Positions 43,369-55,892 of a stretch of DNA of 64,000 nt are shown here, one piece after another (the first letter of the stretch is position 1; the number at the start of each line of letters is the position of its first letter). Location: contig NZ_JAHBYN010000001.1 in NCBI RefSeq assembly GCF_019635935.1, forward strand, positions 558,001-622,000. The letters are read 5' to 3'. This DNA is from Parvibaculum sp. Lineage in GTDB: Bacteria; Pseudomonadota; Alphaproteobacteria; Parvibaculales; Parvibaculaceae. The notes beneath the pieces are model-generated. The model saw only the letters and a list, made by a program, of their open reading frames with translations. It searched no databases and was not told where the DNA came from. Both the position numbers and the translations under genes were made by a program.

Positions 43369-44160
43369 CTACGCGCCCTCCGGCCCCTCGCCTTTCGGCA
43401 CCCGCCTTGTGAGCGCGGCGACGACGCCCCGGAGCGTGCGCACTTCCTGCTCGGTGAGCGCCGCCCGCTGGAACATGTTGCGCAGGTTGCGGATCATCGA
43501 GGGCTTCTTCTCCGGCGGCTTCAGGAAGCCGAACCGGTCGAGCTCGGTTTCGAGATGCTCGAAGAAGCCGAGAAGCTCGTTCTTGTTGGCCGGCCGCGTC
43601 TGCTGATAGTCGATCCGCGCCGCCTCGGTCGCATCGCCTGCCTTGTGCCATTCATAGGACATCAACAGCACGCATTGGGCGAGGTTGAGCGAGGCGAAGG
43701 CCGGATTGACCGGCACCATCATCAGTGCGTCGGCAAGTGCCAGATCGTCGTTCTCAAGCCCGGTGCGCTCCGGCCCGAAAAGAAGGCCCGCCTGCCCACC
43801 CTTTCGGACGGCATCGCGCAGGCCCGCCGCCGCCGCTTCGGGCGTCAAAATCGGCTTCACCATGTCGCGCGCACGCGCTGTCGTCGCGATGACATAATCG
43901 AGATCGGCGACGGCCGCCGCCGTCGTGTCGAACACCCGCGCGCCGTCGACCACGATGTCGGCGCCCGACGCCGCCGCGCGGGCGCGCTCGTTGGGCCAGC
44001 CGTCGCGCGGCCGCACCAGCCGGAGGTCGGTCAGCCCGAAATTGAGCATGGCGCGCGCCGCCGTGCCGATATTCTCGCCAAGCTGCGGTGCGACCAGAAT
44101 CACCGCCGGTCCCGCCTCATACGGGGTTTCGCCTCTCCTGGTCTGGTCGGTTCCGGCCAT
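43369..44160 (-). CDS. trmJ: tRNA 2'-O-methyltransferase TrmJ (SPOUT family)
   Basis: The 263-aa protein has the SPOUT/TrmH trefoil-knot motifs: VAPQLGENIGTAARAMLNFG (motif 1), LLFGPERTGLENDDLALAD (motif 2) and PVNPAFASLNLAQCVLLMSYE (motif 3). TrmJ methylates the 2'-O of the ribose at position 32 in some tRNAs with SAM. The 100-aa C-terminal extension matches TrmJ more than TrmL. The gene starts 154 bp from icd in the opposite direction. Confidence 0.9.
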   Translation of the reverse strand: MAGTDQTRRGETPYEAGPAVILVAPQLGENIGTAARAMLNFGLTDLRLVRPRDGWPNERARAAASGADIVVDGARVFDTTAAAVADLDYVIATTARARDMVKPILTPEAAAAGLRDAVRKGGQAGLLFGPERTGLENDDLALADALMMVPVNPAFASLNLAQCVLLMSYEWHKAGDATEAARIDYQQTRPANKNELLGFFEHLETELDRFGFLKPPEKKPSMIRNLRNMFQRAALTEQEVRTLRGVVAALTRRVPKGEGPEGA

Positions 44161-44314
44161 GGGGTTGAAAGTTTCCGTTACGGAAGTGGGCGTGCGTCAA
44201 TAAGCGATTGCCCGCCTTTAATCAATCGGCCCGCAATGTTATAGGGAAGAGGCTCGTTTTGCGCCCGCTTCGCGCCTGCCCACCCCGCCCGTTACACGTC
44301 TTGAAGGACCCCCC

Positions 44315-45540
44315 ATGCCGAAGATCAAAGTCGCAAACCCCGTGGTCGATCTCGATGGCGATGAGATGACCCGGATCATCTGGCAGATGATCAAGGACAA
44401 GCTGATCTTCCCCTATCTCGACCTCGATATCGACTATTACGACCTCGGCATGGAGCATCGCGACGCCACCGACGACAAGGTGACGGTCGAAAGCGCCGAA
44501 GCAATCAAGAAGCACGGTGTCGGCGTCAAATGCGCGACCATCACGCCCGATGAGGCGCGCGTCGAGGAATTCAAGCTGAAGAAGATGTGGAAATCGCCCA
44601 ACGGGACGATCCGCAACATTCTCGGCGGCACGGTGTTCCGCGAGCCCATCATCTGCCGCAACATCCCGCGTCTCGTGCCCGGCTGGACCGAGCCCATCGT
44701 CATCGGCCGTCATGCCTTCGGCGACCAGTACCGCGCCACCGACATGCTGATCCCCGGCAAGGGCAAGCTGACGATGAAGTGGGTGTCGGCAGACGGCAAG
44801 GACACGATCGAGGAGGAGATTTTCGATTTCCCGTCCGGCGGCGTCGCGATGGGCATGTACAATCTCGACGACAGCATTCGGGATTTCGCCCGCGCCTGCA
44901 TGAAATTCGGCCTTGATCGCAAATATCCGGTCTATCTCTCGACCAAGAACACGATCCTGAAAACCTATGACGGCCGCTTCAAGAATCTCTTCCAGGAGAT
45001 CTACGAGAAGGAATTCAAGGCCGACTTCGACGCCGCGAAGATCACCTACGAGCACCGGCTGATCGACGACATGGTGGCCTCGTCGATGAAATGGTCCGGC
45101 GGTTATGTGTGGGCCTGCAAGAACTACGATGGCGACGTGCAGTCGGACTCAGTCGCGCAGGGCTTCGGCTCGCTCGGCCTGATGACTTCGGTGCTGCTGA
45201 CGCCGGACGGCAAGATCATGGAAGCCGAAGCCGCACACGGCACCGTGACGCGCCACTACCGCGCCCATCAGCGTGGCGAAGAGACCTCGACCAACTCCAT
45301 CGCCTCGATCTTCGCCTGGACGCGCGGCCTTTCGCATCGCGCCAAGCTCGACGGCAACGATGCGCTGGCGAAGTTTGCAGCGACGCTCGAAAAAGTCTGC
45401 GTCTCGACGGTCGAGAGCGGCTACATGACGAAGGACCTGGCGCTGCTGGTCGGCTCGGAACAATCATGGCTGTCGACGGAAGGCTTCCTCGACAAGGTGG
45501 CCGAGAACCTCGACAAGGCGCTGGCGAAACAGGGCCTCGC

Positions 45541-45544
<4 letters not shown>
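44315..45544 (+). CDS. icd: NADP-dependent isocitrate dehydrogenase
   Basis: The 409-aa protein belongs to the homodimeric, eukaryote-like subfamily: [58 protein letters not shown] and [19 protein letters not shown]. It oxidises isocitrate to 2-oxoglutarate with NADP in the TCA cycle. Its TAA overlaps by two bases the stop of the convergent alaS gene; there is no room for a separate terminator. Confidence 0.97.
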
Positions 45545-48219
<2,675 letters not shown>

Positions 48220-48387
48220 GGTTTCGTTGGTCTCGCAATCGGGCTTCGGGAATATCCGCGAACAGCGCGACCGAAAAGCCCGCCATTCGCCCGTTTATTC
48301 CCCGATTATCCGGAAAAATCCAGCGCCCCGAGCTTTTACCTGCCGCCCCGCCGACTGTCCAGAATGGCCCGCCAAACGGCACAAATG

Positions 48388-48416
48388 AAAACGGCGCCGG
48401 AGGGTACCCGGCGCCG
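48388..48416 (-). terminator. Intrinsic terminator of recA
   Basis: On the minus strand CGGCGCCGG (48416-48408) pairs perfectly with CCGGCGCCG (48400-48392) and is followed by TTTTC. It lies 35 bp past the recA stop. Confidence 0.85.
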
Positions 48417-48451
48417 CTTCGGCTCTCATCAGGAAACGAGAAACACGGGGT

Positions 48452-49540
48452 TCAGGCGCTGGCCTCCAGATCGCCGTCGTCATCCTCGCTGGAGGGTTCC
48501 GCCTGCATGATCTGCTCGGCGATCAGACCGGCATTCTGGCGGACCGCCGCCTCGATTTCGGCGGCCATGTCGGGATTGTCCTTGAGGAACTGCTTGGCGT
48601 TCTCGCGGCCCTGACCGATGCGCTGGCTGTTGTAGGAGAACCAGGAACCGGACTTCTCGACGATACCGGCCTTGACGCCGAGATCGACAAGCTCGCCGGT
48701 CTTCGAAATGCCCTCGCCATACATGATGTCGAATTCGACCTGCTTGAAGGGCGGTGCGACCTTGTTCTTGACGACCTTGACGCGGGTCTGGTTGCCGACC
48801 ACCTCGTCGCGCTCCTTGATCGCGCCGATGCGGCGGATGTCGAGCCGGACGGAGGCATAGAATTTCAGGGCATTGCCGCCGGTGGTCGTTTCGGGGCTGC
48901 CGAACATCACGCCGATCTTCATGCGGATCTGGTTGATGAAAATGACCATCGTGTTCGACTTGGAAATCGAGGCGGTGAGCTTCCGGAGCGCCTGGCTCAT
49001 CAGCCGCGCCTGGAGGCCGGGCAGACTGTCGCCCATCTCGCCTTCGAGTTCGGCCTTGGGTGTCAGCGCCGCGACCGAGTCGATCACCAGCACATCGACG
49101 GCGCTGGAGCGCACAAGCGTGTCGGCGATTTCGAGCGCCTGCTCGCCGGTATCGGGCTGGGAAATCAGCAATTCGTCGAGCTGCACGCCGAGCTTGCGGG
49201 CATAGATCGGGTCGAGCGCGTGTTCGGCATCGACAAAGGCGCAGACGCCGCCCTTTTTCTGGGCTTCGGCAATGGTTTGCAACGCCAGCGTGGTCTTGCC
49301 GGACGATTCCGGCCCGTAGATTTCGATGACGCGGCCGCGCGGCAAGCCGCCGATCCCCAGCGCAATGTCGAGGCCGAGCGATCCGGTCGAGATCGCCTCG
49401 ATCTCCACGATCTGCTCGTTCTTGCCGAGCCGCATGATGGAGCCCTTGCCGAACGACCGCTCGATCTGGCTGAGAGCGGCGTCCAGCGCCTTCTTCTTGT
49501 CTGAATCGTCTTTCACGAGGCTCACAACATTCTTTGACAT
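48452..49540 (-). CDS. recA: Recombinase RecA
   Basis: The 362-aa protein is standard RecA: SIMRLGKN, Walker [44 protein letters not shown] (Walker B), and an acidic C-terminus ([13 protein letters not shown]). It drives strand exchange and promotes LexA cleavage in the SOS response. A GTTC-N7-GTTC SOS box lies 120 bp upstream and a terminator follows. Confidence 0.98.
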   Translation of the reverse strand: MSKNVVSLVKDDSDKKKALDAALSQIERSFGKGSIMRLGKNEQIVEIEAISTGSLGLDIALGIGGLPRGRVIEIYGPESSGKTTLALQTIAEAQKKGGVCAFVDAEHALDPIYARKLGVQLDELLISQPDTGEQALEIADTLVRSSAVDVLVIDSVAALTPKAELEGEMGDSLPGLQARLMSQALRKLTASISKSNTMVIFINQIRMKIGVMFGSPETTTGGNALKFYASVRLDIRRIGAIKERDEVVGNQTRVKVVKNKVAPPFKQVEFDIMYGEGISKTGELVDLGVKAGIVEKSGSWFSYNSQRIGQGRENAKQFLKDNPDMAAEIEAAVRQNAGLIAEQIMQAEPSSEDDDGDLEASA

Positions 49541-49659
49541 GACCGGTTTCCCCTTATTCCATTGCCCGCCGAGTCGCGCAATGCGGTTAATGTACCGGTT
49601 TTGTTCTCAGTAGCAATGGAATTTTTAAGTTGTTGATCTTGTTATATTATCTAGAACGT

Positions 49660-49674
49660 GTTCGCTGGAAGTTC
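49660..49674. promoter_or_regulatory. SOS box (alphaproteobacterial LexA site) of recA
   Basis: GTTC-GCTGGAA-GTTC matches exactly the GTTC-N7-GTTC direct repeat bound by LexA in alphaproteobacteria. It is 120 bp upstream of the recA ATG; a TATAAC-type -10 lies between, within an AT-rich tract. It also borders the stop of cckA at 49677. Confidence 0.85.
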
Positions 49675-49676
49675 CG

Positions 49677-52211
49677 TCATTTCGCGTTCATCACTTCCTT
49701 GACGGCCGCCGCAAGCTGCTTCAGCGAAAAGGGCTTGGGCAGGAAGTGGAATTCCTGTTCGGGATCGAGGCTTTTGGCGAAGGCATCCTCCGCATAGCCG
49801 GACACGAAGATGATCGGCGTGTCCGGCAGCTTGTGCTTCAGCTCCTTGGCCATGGTCGGCCCATCCATGTTGGGCATCACGACGTCGGACACCACGAGAT
49901 CGATACGGCCCTCATGGGCATCGACCACCGCAAGCGCCGCCTCGCCGCTCTCGGCCTGCAGCACCTCATAGCCGCGCGTCGCCAGCGCCCGCGCCGCAAA
50001 AGTGCGCACGGCGTCCTCGTCCTCGACCAGCAGGATCGTCCCCTTGCCGGTGAGATCGGAAGGCTCCGGCGGCGCGGCGGCCAGCGAGATTTCCTCCTGC
50101 TTCCGGTCGGCCGCCGTTTCGACATAGCGCGGCAGATAGATGCGGAAGGTCGTGCCTTTGCCGACCGTCGAATAGGGGAAGATGAAGCCGCCCGTCTGCT
50201 TGACGATGCCATAGACCGTCGAGAGGCCGAGCCCTGTGCCCTTGGAGGGATCCTTGGTCGTGTAGAACGGCTCGAAAATCTTGCCGAGATTTTCCTTCGG
50301 AATGCCGTGGCCGGTATCGGCAACCTCGATCAGCACATATTCGCCATGCGGCATCAGCGCGTGATCGAGCGCCCGGCTGTCGGCCTCCGACACATTGGCG
50401 GTGCGGATCGTCAGACGCCCGCCCTCGTCCGGCATCGCGTCTCGCGCGTTGACGGCGAGATTGATGACGACCTGCTCAAGCTGGTTCTGGTCGACCTTGA
50501 CGAGGCCGAGATCGCGGCCATGCACGATCTTCAGTTCGACCTTTTCGGTGAGCAGCCGCGCCAGCAGGTTCTGCAGTTCGGCCAGCGCATCCGTCAGGGA
50601 CAACACCTTGGGGCGCAGCGTCTGCCGCCGCGAGAAGGCCAGCAACTGGCGCGTCAGGTTGGCGGCGCGGTTGGCGTTCTGCTTGATCTGCACGACGTCG
50701 GCAAAAGATGGATCGCCCGCCTGGTGGCGCGCCAGCAGCAGATCGCAAAAGCCGATGATCGCCGTCAGCAGATTGTTGAAGTCGTGCGCGACGCCGCCCG
50801 CGAGCTGGCCGACGGCCTGCATCTTTTGCGACTGCGCGAATTGCATCTCGAGCGATTTCTGTTCGGTCGCATCGACCAGATAAACGACCAGCGCCGCGCC
50901 CTCGCCCGCATCGACGCGTGCGGCATAGAGCTGGCCGACCCGCTCGGCGTTGCGCTGCAGGTGAATATCGACCGCGGCGCCCGACAACTGCCCCGTTCGC
51001 GCGCGACCCAGCAATTCGTCGACGGCCGGCCGGTCGTCCTCGGCCACGAGATCGGCGAGCCGCATGCCCCGTTCGACGCTCTCGCCGACATAGCCGACAA
51101 AGGCGCTGTTGGCATTGTCGATCCGGCCGTCCTGATCGACCGTCGCAATGCCGATCGGCGCATTGTTGAAGAAGCGCGCAAACCGCATCTCGGCGTCGCG
51201 GGCCGTCACCTCGGCCTTGTCGCCGGTCGTCCGGTTGAGCACCAGCGCAAAGATATGCCCCGGCCGGCCGCGCACGCCCTCAAGCCTGCTGCGAATGATG
51301 CGGACCGGCACGGCGCGGCCCTCCGGTCCCTTCAGATCGAGATCGAGCGGCGCCATTTCGCCGTCCGGACCGCCTTCCCCGTCGGTCAGCGCCGGCGCTT
51401 CGCCAAGCGCCAGATCGGAAAGCGTCAGGCCGCGCCCGGTGACATGCGCCGGTTCGACATCGAGCCAGCGGCCAAGCGTCGGATTGAGATAGACGATGGC
51501 GCCGCGTTCGGCATCGGCGGCGAAGAAACCGACAGGGGCGTTCTCGATATAGGAAATGGACCGCTTGTGCGTGCGCTCGGCGAGTTCGGCGCGGTCGCGC
51601 TCCACCGTCAGGTCGCGAAACAGCCAGACGGCGCCGCCATCGGCACCGCTGAGCGGCCGCACCACCACTTTGTAAAGACGCTCGACGCCGCCCGGCGTCT
51701 CGAAACGGACATCTTCTTCCGCGGCAAAGCCGGTGCGCGCGGCCTGTGCCAGCCGGAAGGCCACTTCGGCCATGTCGCCCCGCCCCGCCAGAAGCCGCTC
51801 CAGCGGCGCCGGCCGGTCGAGATCGAAGCCGCCCGCCAGCATCCGGTAGGCCTCATTGGCAAACAGGATCGAACCGCGCCGGTCGGTGGCATAGCAGGGA
51901 TCGGGCAGCGCGTTCAGCGCCTCGCCGGCAGCCAGCGGCGACCGGCTCAACGCATCGGCATTGCTGCCGGAAAAGCTGTAGAGAACGGCACCCGCAATCG
52001 CGACCAGACCGGACACGGTCAACGCGCCCGGCACACCGAAGGCGTGAACGCCGGCTGTATCGAGCAATGTCGTGACGACACCGATCGCGACGCCGCCAAG
52101 GACGATCCAGCGCCGCGCCGGTAACACCCGGCCGGCACTGCCGTCCGCCGCCTGCCGATCGGCGGCTGCACCGTCGATCGTGTCGGCATAATCGGCCGGC
52201 GTCTCGGCCAT
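49677..52211 (-). CDS. cckA: CckA-type hybrid histidine kinase
   Basis: The protein from ATG 52211 is 844 aa (a GTG at 52307 overlapping the flhB stop gives 32 more residues). Two membrane spans lie near residues 35-80, then tandem PAS domains to about 460, a kinase H-box GGVAHDFNNLLTAIIGF (His near 476), ATP-binding motifs VINLAVNARDA, DTGHGIPKENLGKIFEPF and GTGLGLSTVYGIV, and a receiver domain with the phospho-acceptor in LVVSDVVMPNMDG. This is the CckA layout; in Caulobacter the protein phosphorylates CtrA and CpdR through ChpT. It is 92 bp downstream of flhB at the end of a flagellar operon. Confidence 0.9.
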   Translation of the reverse strand: MAETPADYADTIDGAAADRQAADGSAGRVLPARRWIVLGGVAIGVVTTLLDTAGVHAFGVPGALTVSGLVAIAGAVLYSFSGSNADALSRSPLAAGEALNALPDPCYATDRRGSILFANEAYRMLAGGFDLDRPAPLERLLAGRGDMAEVAFRLAQAARTGFAAEEDVRFETPGGVERLYKVVVRPLSGADGGAVWLFRDLTVERDRAELAERTHKRSISYIENAPVGFFAADAERGAIVYLNPTLGRWLDVEPAHVTGRGLTLSDLALGEAPALTDGEGGPDGEMAPLDLDLKGPEGRAVPVRIIRSRLEGVRGRPGHIFALVLNRTTGDKAEVTARDAEMRFARFFNNAPIGIATVDQDGRIDNANSAFVGYVGESVERGMRLADLVAEDDRPAVDELLGRARTGQLSGAAVDIHLQRNAERVGQLYAARVDAGEGAALVVYLVDATEQKSLEMQFAQSQKMQAVGQLAGGVAHDFNNLLTAIIGFCDLLLARHQAGDPSFADVVQIKQNANRAANLTRQLLAFSRRQTLRPKVLSLTDALAELQNLLARLLTEKVELKIVHGRDLGLVKVDQNQLEQVVINLAVNARDAMPDEGGRLTIRTANVSEADSRALDHALMPHGEYVLIEVADTGHGIPKENLGKIFEPFYTTKDPSKGTGLGLSTVYGIVKQTGGFIFPYSTVGKGTTFRIYLPRYVETAADRKQEEISLAAAPPEPSDLTGKGTILLVEDEDAVRTFAARALATRGYEVLQAESGEAALAVVDAHEGRIDLVVSDVVMPNMDGPTMAKELKHKLPDTPIIFVSGYAEDAFAKSLDPEQEFHFLPKPFSLKQLAAAVKEVMNAK

Positions 52212-52303
52212 TCCCAACTCCCGGTCTGGTTTGCCGTCAACGGGTTTGTCGTCCGCCTGTTTGCCGTCGAAACACACGGCGCACAGCCGACAACCGGCCC
52301 GAA

Positions 52304-53386
52304 TCACTTCCGGCCGCGTCCGCCGGTCATCTTAGCCTTAAGCCGCATCACATAGCCAATCACCTCGGCGACGGCCTTGTAGTGTTCCGGGTTGATTTCC
52401 TGGTCGATCTCGACAGTCGCATGCAGCGCGCGGGCGAGCGGCGGATTTTCGACAATCGGCACATCGTGCTCGATACCCATTTCACGGATGCGGAAGGCGA
52501 CCGCATCGACGCCCTTGGCGACGCAGACCGGCGCGCCCATGCCCTGTTCATATTTGAGCGCCACGGCATAGTGGGTCGGGTTGGTGATGATGACGGTCGA
52601 GGTCGGCACGGCGGCCATCATGCGCTTGCGCCCGCGCTCGACGCGGATCTGGCGCAGCTTCGCCTTGACCGTCGGATCGCCTTCCATCTGTTTGTATTCG
52701 TCCTTGACCTCCTGCACGGTCATGCGCTGCTTCTTCATCCATTGCAGCCGCTCGAAGAGATAATCGAGCGCCGCAACGACCGTCATCACCGCAATCACGC
52801 CGGCAAACATCTTCAACGCCAGCTCGCGCACCAGCGGCAGAAGCTGGGCGATCTCCCATGTCATCATCAAGGCCAGCCGGTCGCGCTCGGGCCAGATGAT
52901 CAACGTTGCAACGACGCCGACAACCGAGAGCTTGACGATGCCCTTGGCAAGGTTCATCAGGCTTTTCGCGCCGAAAAGGCGCTTCAGCCCTTCCTTGGGC
53001 GAAATCTTCGAGAGCTTCGGTTTCATCCTGTCGGCCGTGAACACCGGCGCGTGCTGGATGACGTTTCCGAGCAGCGCCGCCAGGATGAGGATCGCCAATG
53101 GCGGCAGCAACGCGCCGAACGCGGCGCCGCCGATGTCGAGCCAGATCTTGCGCAGGTGATCCGGGTCCATCGGAATGGCTTCCGGCTGCGCGAGGAATAT
53201 CTTGAACGTGCCCGACAGCGAACTCACCGTCGACGTTCCCATCAGCGCAATCGCGATCGCGGCGCCCAGCATCACGAACCAGGTGCTGACTTCCTGGCTC
53301 TTGACGACATCGCCCTTCTTCTGGGCTTCTTCCAGTTTTCGGTGTGTTGGTTCTTCTGTTTTTTCCGAATCGTCATGTTCCGACAT
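52304..53386 (-). CDS. flhB: Flagellar export apparatus protein FlhB
   Basis: The 360-aa protein has an N-terminal SEKTEEPTHRKLEEAQKKG segment, four membrane spans, and a cytoplasmic domain with the self-cleavage motif NPTH (ITNPTHYAVALKY). FlhB switches the export gate from rod-hook to filament substrates. The gap to fliR is 15 bp. It is oriented with the flgB-fliR genes. Confidence 0.96.
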   Translation of the reverse strand: MSEHDDSEKTEEPTHRKLEEAQKKGDVVKSQEVSTWFVMLGAAIAIALMGTSTVSSLSGTFKIFLAQPEAIPMDPDHLRKIWLDIGGAAFGALLPPLAILILAALLGNVIQHAPVFTADRMKPKLSKISPKEGLKRLFGAKSLMNLAKGIVKLSVVGVVATLIIWPERDRLALMMTWEIAQLLPLVRELALKMFAGVIAVMTVVAALDYLFERLQWMKKQRMTVQEVKDEYKQMEGDPTVKAKLRQIRVERGRKRMMAAVPTSTVIITNPTHYAVALKYEQGMGAPVCVAKGVDAVAFRIREMGIEHDVPIVENPPLARALHATVEIDQEINPEHYKAVAEVIGYVMRLKAKMTGGRGRK

Positions 53387-53401
53387 GGGCGTGCCCCTCG
53401 C

Positions 53402-54163
53402 CTAGCCGACAAACATGGAGATCGTCTGCTCAAAGCTCTGCAGGAACCATGTCATCATGGCGCCGAGCAGCAGCATCAGCAGAATGAGACCGAGCCCGAT
53501 ATTGGCGGGCATCGCGATAAAGAAAATCTGTATCTGTGGCATCAGGCGCGAAAGGATGCCGATGCCGAGATAGAAGATCAGTCCGAACACCAGAAACGGC
53601 GCCGCAAGCTGCAATCCGAGCCGGAATGCGCCGGACACGATCTTGACGACCATCTGCGTGAAATCGCCGACCGGCAGCGCCGCGCCGGGACGGAAAATTT
53701 CGTAGCTGTCGCGCATCGCCACGATCAGCAAATGATCGAGACCGGTCGCGAAGATCAGCGTCACCGCAAGCAGCGACAGGAAGTTGGCGATCATCACGCC
53801 CTGCATGCCCTGCGTGGGATCGACGTTCTGGGCGAATGCAAGGCTCATCTGCAGCGCGATGATGTTACCGGCGACGTGAAGCGCGCTCATAATGAGCCGC
53901 GCCGCGCTGCCGATGAAGAGACCGACGACGATTTCGTGAACCACCATGAAGACAAGCGCCGGGACCGTTTCCGGCAGTGTGCCGTAGTTGCCGGCGACAA
54001 GCGGCATCATGATAAGCGACAGCAGCAGCGCCATGATGAGCCGCGCCTGCGCCGGAATGCTCGCTTCGCCGAGCGCCGGCATCAGCATCAGCATCGCCGC
54101 GATGCGCGAAAACACGAGCAGGAAAATGAAGGCGGTTTGCGGCAGGAAATCGACGGTGATCAT
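53402..54163 (-). CDS. fliR: Flagellar export apparatus protein FliR
   Basis: The 253-aa membrane protein has five or six spans and the FliR hallmark FSRIAAMLMLMPALGEASIP near the start, then ALQMSLAFAQNVDPTQG and QLAAPFLVFGLIFYLGIG. FliR is part of the export gate in the inner membrane. The gap to fliQ is 19 bp. Confidence 0.94.
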   Translation of the reverse strand: MITVDFLPQTAFIFLLVFSRIAAMLMLMPALGEASIPAQARLIMALLLSLIMMPLVAGNYGTLPETVPALVFMVVHEIVVGLFIGSAARLIMSALHVAGNIIALQMSLAFAQNVDPTQGMQGVMIANFLSLLAVTLIFATGLDHLLIVAMRDSYEIFRPGAALPVGDFTQMVVKIVSGAFRLGLQLAAPFLVFGLIFYLGIGILSRLMPQIQIFFIAMPANIGLGLILLMLLLGAMMTWFLQSFEQTISMFVG

Positions 54164-54182
54164 GATGGCGTTCCCGGCACGA

Positions 54183-54446
54183 TCAACCGGACACGATCTT
54201 TTGCGCGATCAGATTCATGAAACCGCCAAGCGACGAACCCATGAACGGCAGCGCGACGAGCAGCGTCACGAAAATGGCGAGAATCTTCGGTACGAAGACC
54301 AGCGTCATTTCCTGTACCTGCGTCAACGCCTGCAGAAGCGCAATCGCCAGACCGACGGCGAGCGCGATGATCATCATCGGCGCCGCCAGCGTCAGCAGCA
54401 CATAGATCGCCTGCCGCGCCAGATCGAGAATTTCCGGTCCGCTCAT
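54183..54446 (-). CDS. fliQ: Flagellar export apparatus protein FliQ
   Basis: The 87-aa protein has two membrane helices (YVLLTLAAPMMIIALAVGLA, and LAIFVTLLVALPFMGS) joined by the LLQALTQVQEMTLVFVPKIL segment that marks FliQ. Four copies assemble in the export gate. It lies 38 bp after fliE in the operon. Confidence 0.94.
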   Translation of the reverse strand: MSGPEILDLARQAIYVLLTLAAPMMIIALAVGLAIALLQALTQVQEMTLVFVPKILAIFVTLLVALPFMGSSLGGFMNLIAQKIVSG

Positions 54447-54484
54447 TTTGTGGTTACGCCCCTCGCCGCCCCAACCGCCGATCG

Positions 54485-54805
54485 TCAGATCGGCATACGC
54501 ATGATTTCCTGATAGGCCGTGATCACCTTGTCGCGCACGGTCACGACCGTCTGCAACGTGGCTTCGGCCTCCGCGACCGCCGTCACAACATCGACGATGT
54601 TGCCCTCGCGGCCGCTTGTCGTCGCTGCAATCTTCTGTTCGCCAGCCTTTGCGGTTTCCACCGCCTCGTCGAGCGCCTGCTTCAGGATGTCGCCGAAACC
54701 GCCGGCGCCGTCCTTGACGCCGCCCGCCTGCCCCGCCGGCGCACCGGCGCCGATGCCGGCGGCGCGGGCATAGGCGTCGAGCGCGAATGATGCCGGAATG
54801 CTCAT
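54485..54805 (-). CDS. fliE: Flagellar hook-basal body protein FliE
   Basis: The 106-aa protein carries the FliE C-terminal pattern: FGDILKQALDEAVETAKAGE, then VVTAVAEAEATLQTVVTVRD and YQEIMRMPI. FliE links the MS ring to the rod. It starts 16 bp after flgC. Confidence 0.93.
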   Translation of the reverse strand: MSIPASFALDAYARAAGIGAGAPAGQAGGVKDGAGGFGDILKQALDEAVETAKAGEQKIAATTSGREGNIVDVVTAVAEAEATLQTVVTVRDKVITAYQEIMRMPI

Positions 54806-54821
54806 GTCTCGCTAGCTCCCC

Positions 54822-55241
54822 TTACTTGCGCAGAATTTCGATCGTCTGCGAGATCATGCGGCGCGATGCCTGGATGAGATTGAGATTGGCCTCGTAGCTG
54901 CGCTGTGCCTCGCGCATGTCCATCGCCTCGACCATGCCGTTGACGTTCGGCATCTTGACGTAGCCGTTCTCGTCGGCGCCGGGATGGCCGGGCATGTATT
55001 TGAGCTTGAATTCGGTCTTGTCCAGCACCGGCCGGCCGAGCGACACGACATGCGTGCCGATTTCGCGGTCGAGATTTTGCTGGAAGGTCGGTATCCGCCG
55101 CTGATACGGGTCGCCGCCGGGTATGCGTGACGCCGAATCCGTGTTGGCGATGTTCTCGGCGATGATGCGCATGCGCCCGCTCTGGGCTTTCAGCCCCGAA
55201 GCCGCAACCATCATCGACTTGATAAGGTCCATGGCGCTCAT
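54822..55241 (-). CDS. flgC: Flagellar proximal rod protein FlgC
   Basis: The 139-aa rod protein has the N-terminal ASGLKAQSGRMRIIAENIAN (with the ANT-DS loop), a GGDPYQRRIP segment, and the C-terminal coiled region EAQRSYEANLNLIQASRRMI. It forms part of the proximal rod with FlgB. It starts 29 bp after flgB. Confidence 0.95.
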   Translation of the reverse strand: MSAMDLIKSMMVAASGLKAQSGRMRIIAENIANTDSASRIPGGDPYQRRIPTFQQNLDREIGTHVVSLGRPVLDKTEFKLKYMPGHPGADENGYVKMPNVNGMVEAMDMREAQRSYEANLNLIQASRRMISQTIEILRK

Positions 55242-55270
55242 GTCGATCTTTTCCCTTCAGGCCCGAACGC

Positions 55271-55699
55271 TCAGGGGCGTCCAAGCGCAATCCTGATCAG
55301 ACCGAGGCTCTTGGAATAGAGCCCGGTCACCGCCTGATAATCCATCTGCGTCTCGGCGACCTTGATCATCTGCTCCTCGAGCACGACCGAGTTGCCGCCG
55401 GGCGTCGTCTCGAAGTCGGGCCGCTTGACGATCTGCCCGCCCGTCGCCTGTCCCGGCCGGAAGCCGGCGCCCGAGCCCGTGGCCGGGCTGCCGATATGCA
55501 AAGCCTGCGTCGCGACGGGCGCGAGCACAGGCCCGCTCCGCTTCACCATCGCGCCGAAATCGAGCTGTTTGAGATCGCGCGCGGTATAACCGGGCGTGTC
55601 CGCATTGGCGACGTTTTGCGCGAGCACCTGCTGACGCTGCGTCAGCCACTGCATGCGCTGCTTCATCATCTCGATGATCGGAAGACTGCCGATTGTCAT
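55271..55699 (-). CDS. flgB: Flagellar proximal rod protein FlgB
   Basis: The 142-aa protein has the FlgB landmarks QQVLAQNVANADTPGYTARD at the N-terminus and EEQMIKVAETQMDYQAVTGL near the end. It is the first gene of the leftward operon flgB-flgC-fliE-fliQ-fliR-flhB-cckA. The ATG at 55699 fits the family; an ATG five codons earlier (55714) is possible. A CtrA-type site lies about 195 bp upstream. Confidence 0.93.
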   Translation of the reverse strand: MTIGSLPIIEMMKQRMQWLTQRQQVLAQNVANADTPGYTARDLKQLDFGAMVKRSGPVLAPVATQALHIGSPATGSGAGFRPGQATGGQIVKRPDFETTPGGNSVVLEEQMIKVAETQMDYQAVTGLYSKSLGLIRIALGRP

Positions 55700-55811
55700 A
55701 GCCCGCGTGCCCATCAGCCGGTCAGTCGAACACCCTTGTTCTGGGCGCAATCGGGACCGGGTCCGAAGCCACGCATTCCTTGGCGGCAAACCCGAGTTTT
55801 GCCTCCGAGAG

Positions 55812-55826
55812 TTAAGATCGTGCTAA
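55812..55826. promoter_or_regulatory. CtrA-like site (one base off consensus)
   Basis: TTAA-GATCGTG-CTAA has the spacing of the CtrA site TTAA-N7-TTAA with one mismatch. It lies on the flgB side of the divergent region and could serve that operon. Confidence 0.4.
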
Positions 55827-55892
55827 CGCGGCAAAATTGTCCCGGTGCGTTCACAAACGGCTAACCAGCGGACGCCTTGCAATCCCTCGCCC

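Noticed and set aside
49746..52124. Long plus-strand frame opposite cckA
   Set aside because: Antisense shadow of a gene with clear kinase and receiver motifs; Arg/Gln/His-rich translation.
52382..54220. Long plus-strand frame opposite flhB and fliR
   Set aside because: Runs antisense through two recognised flagellar genes.
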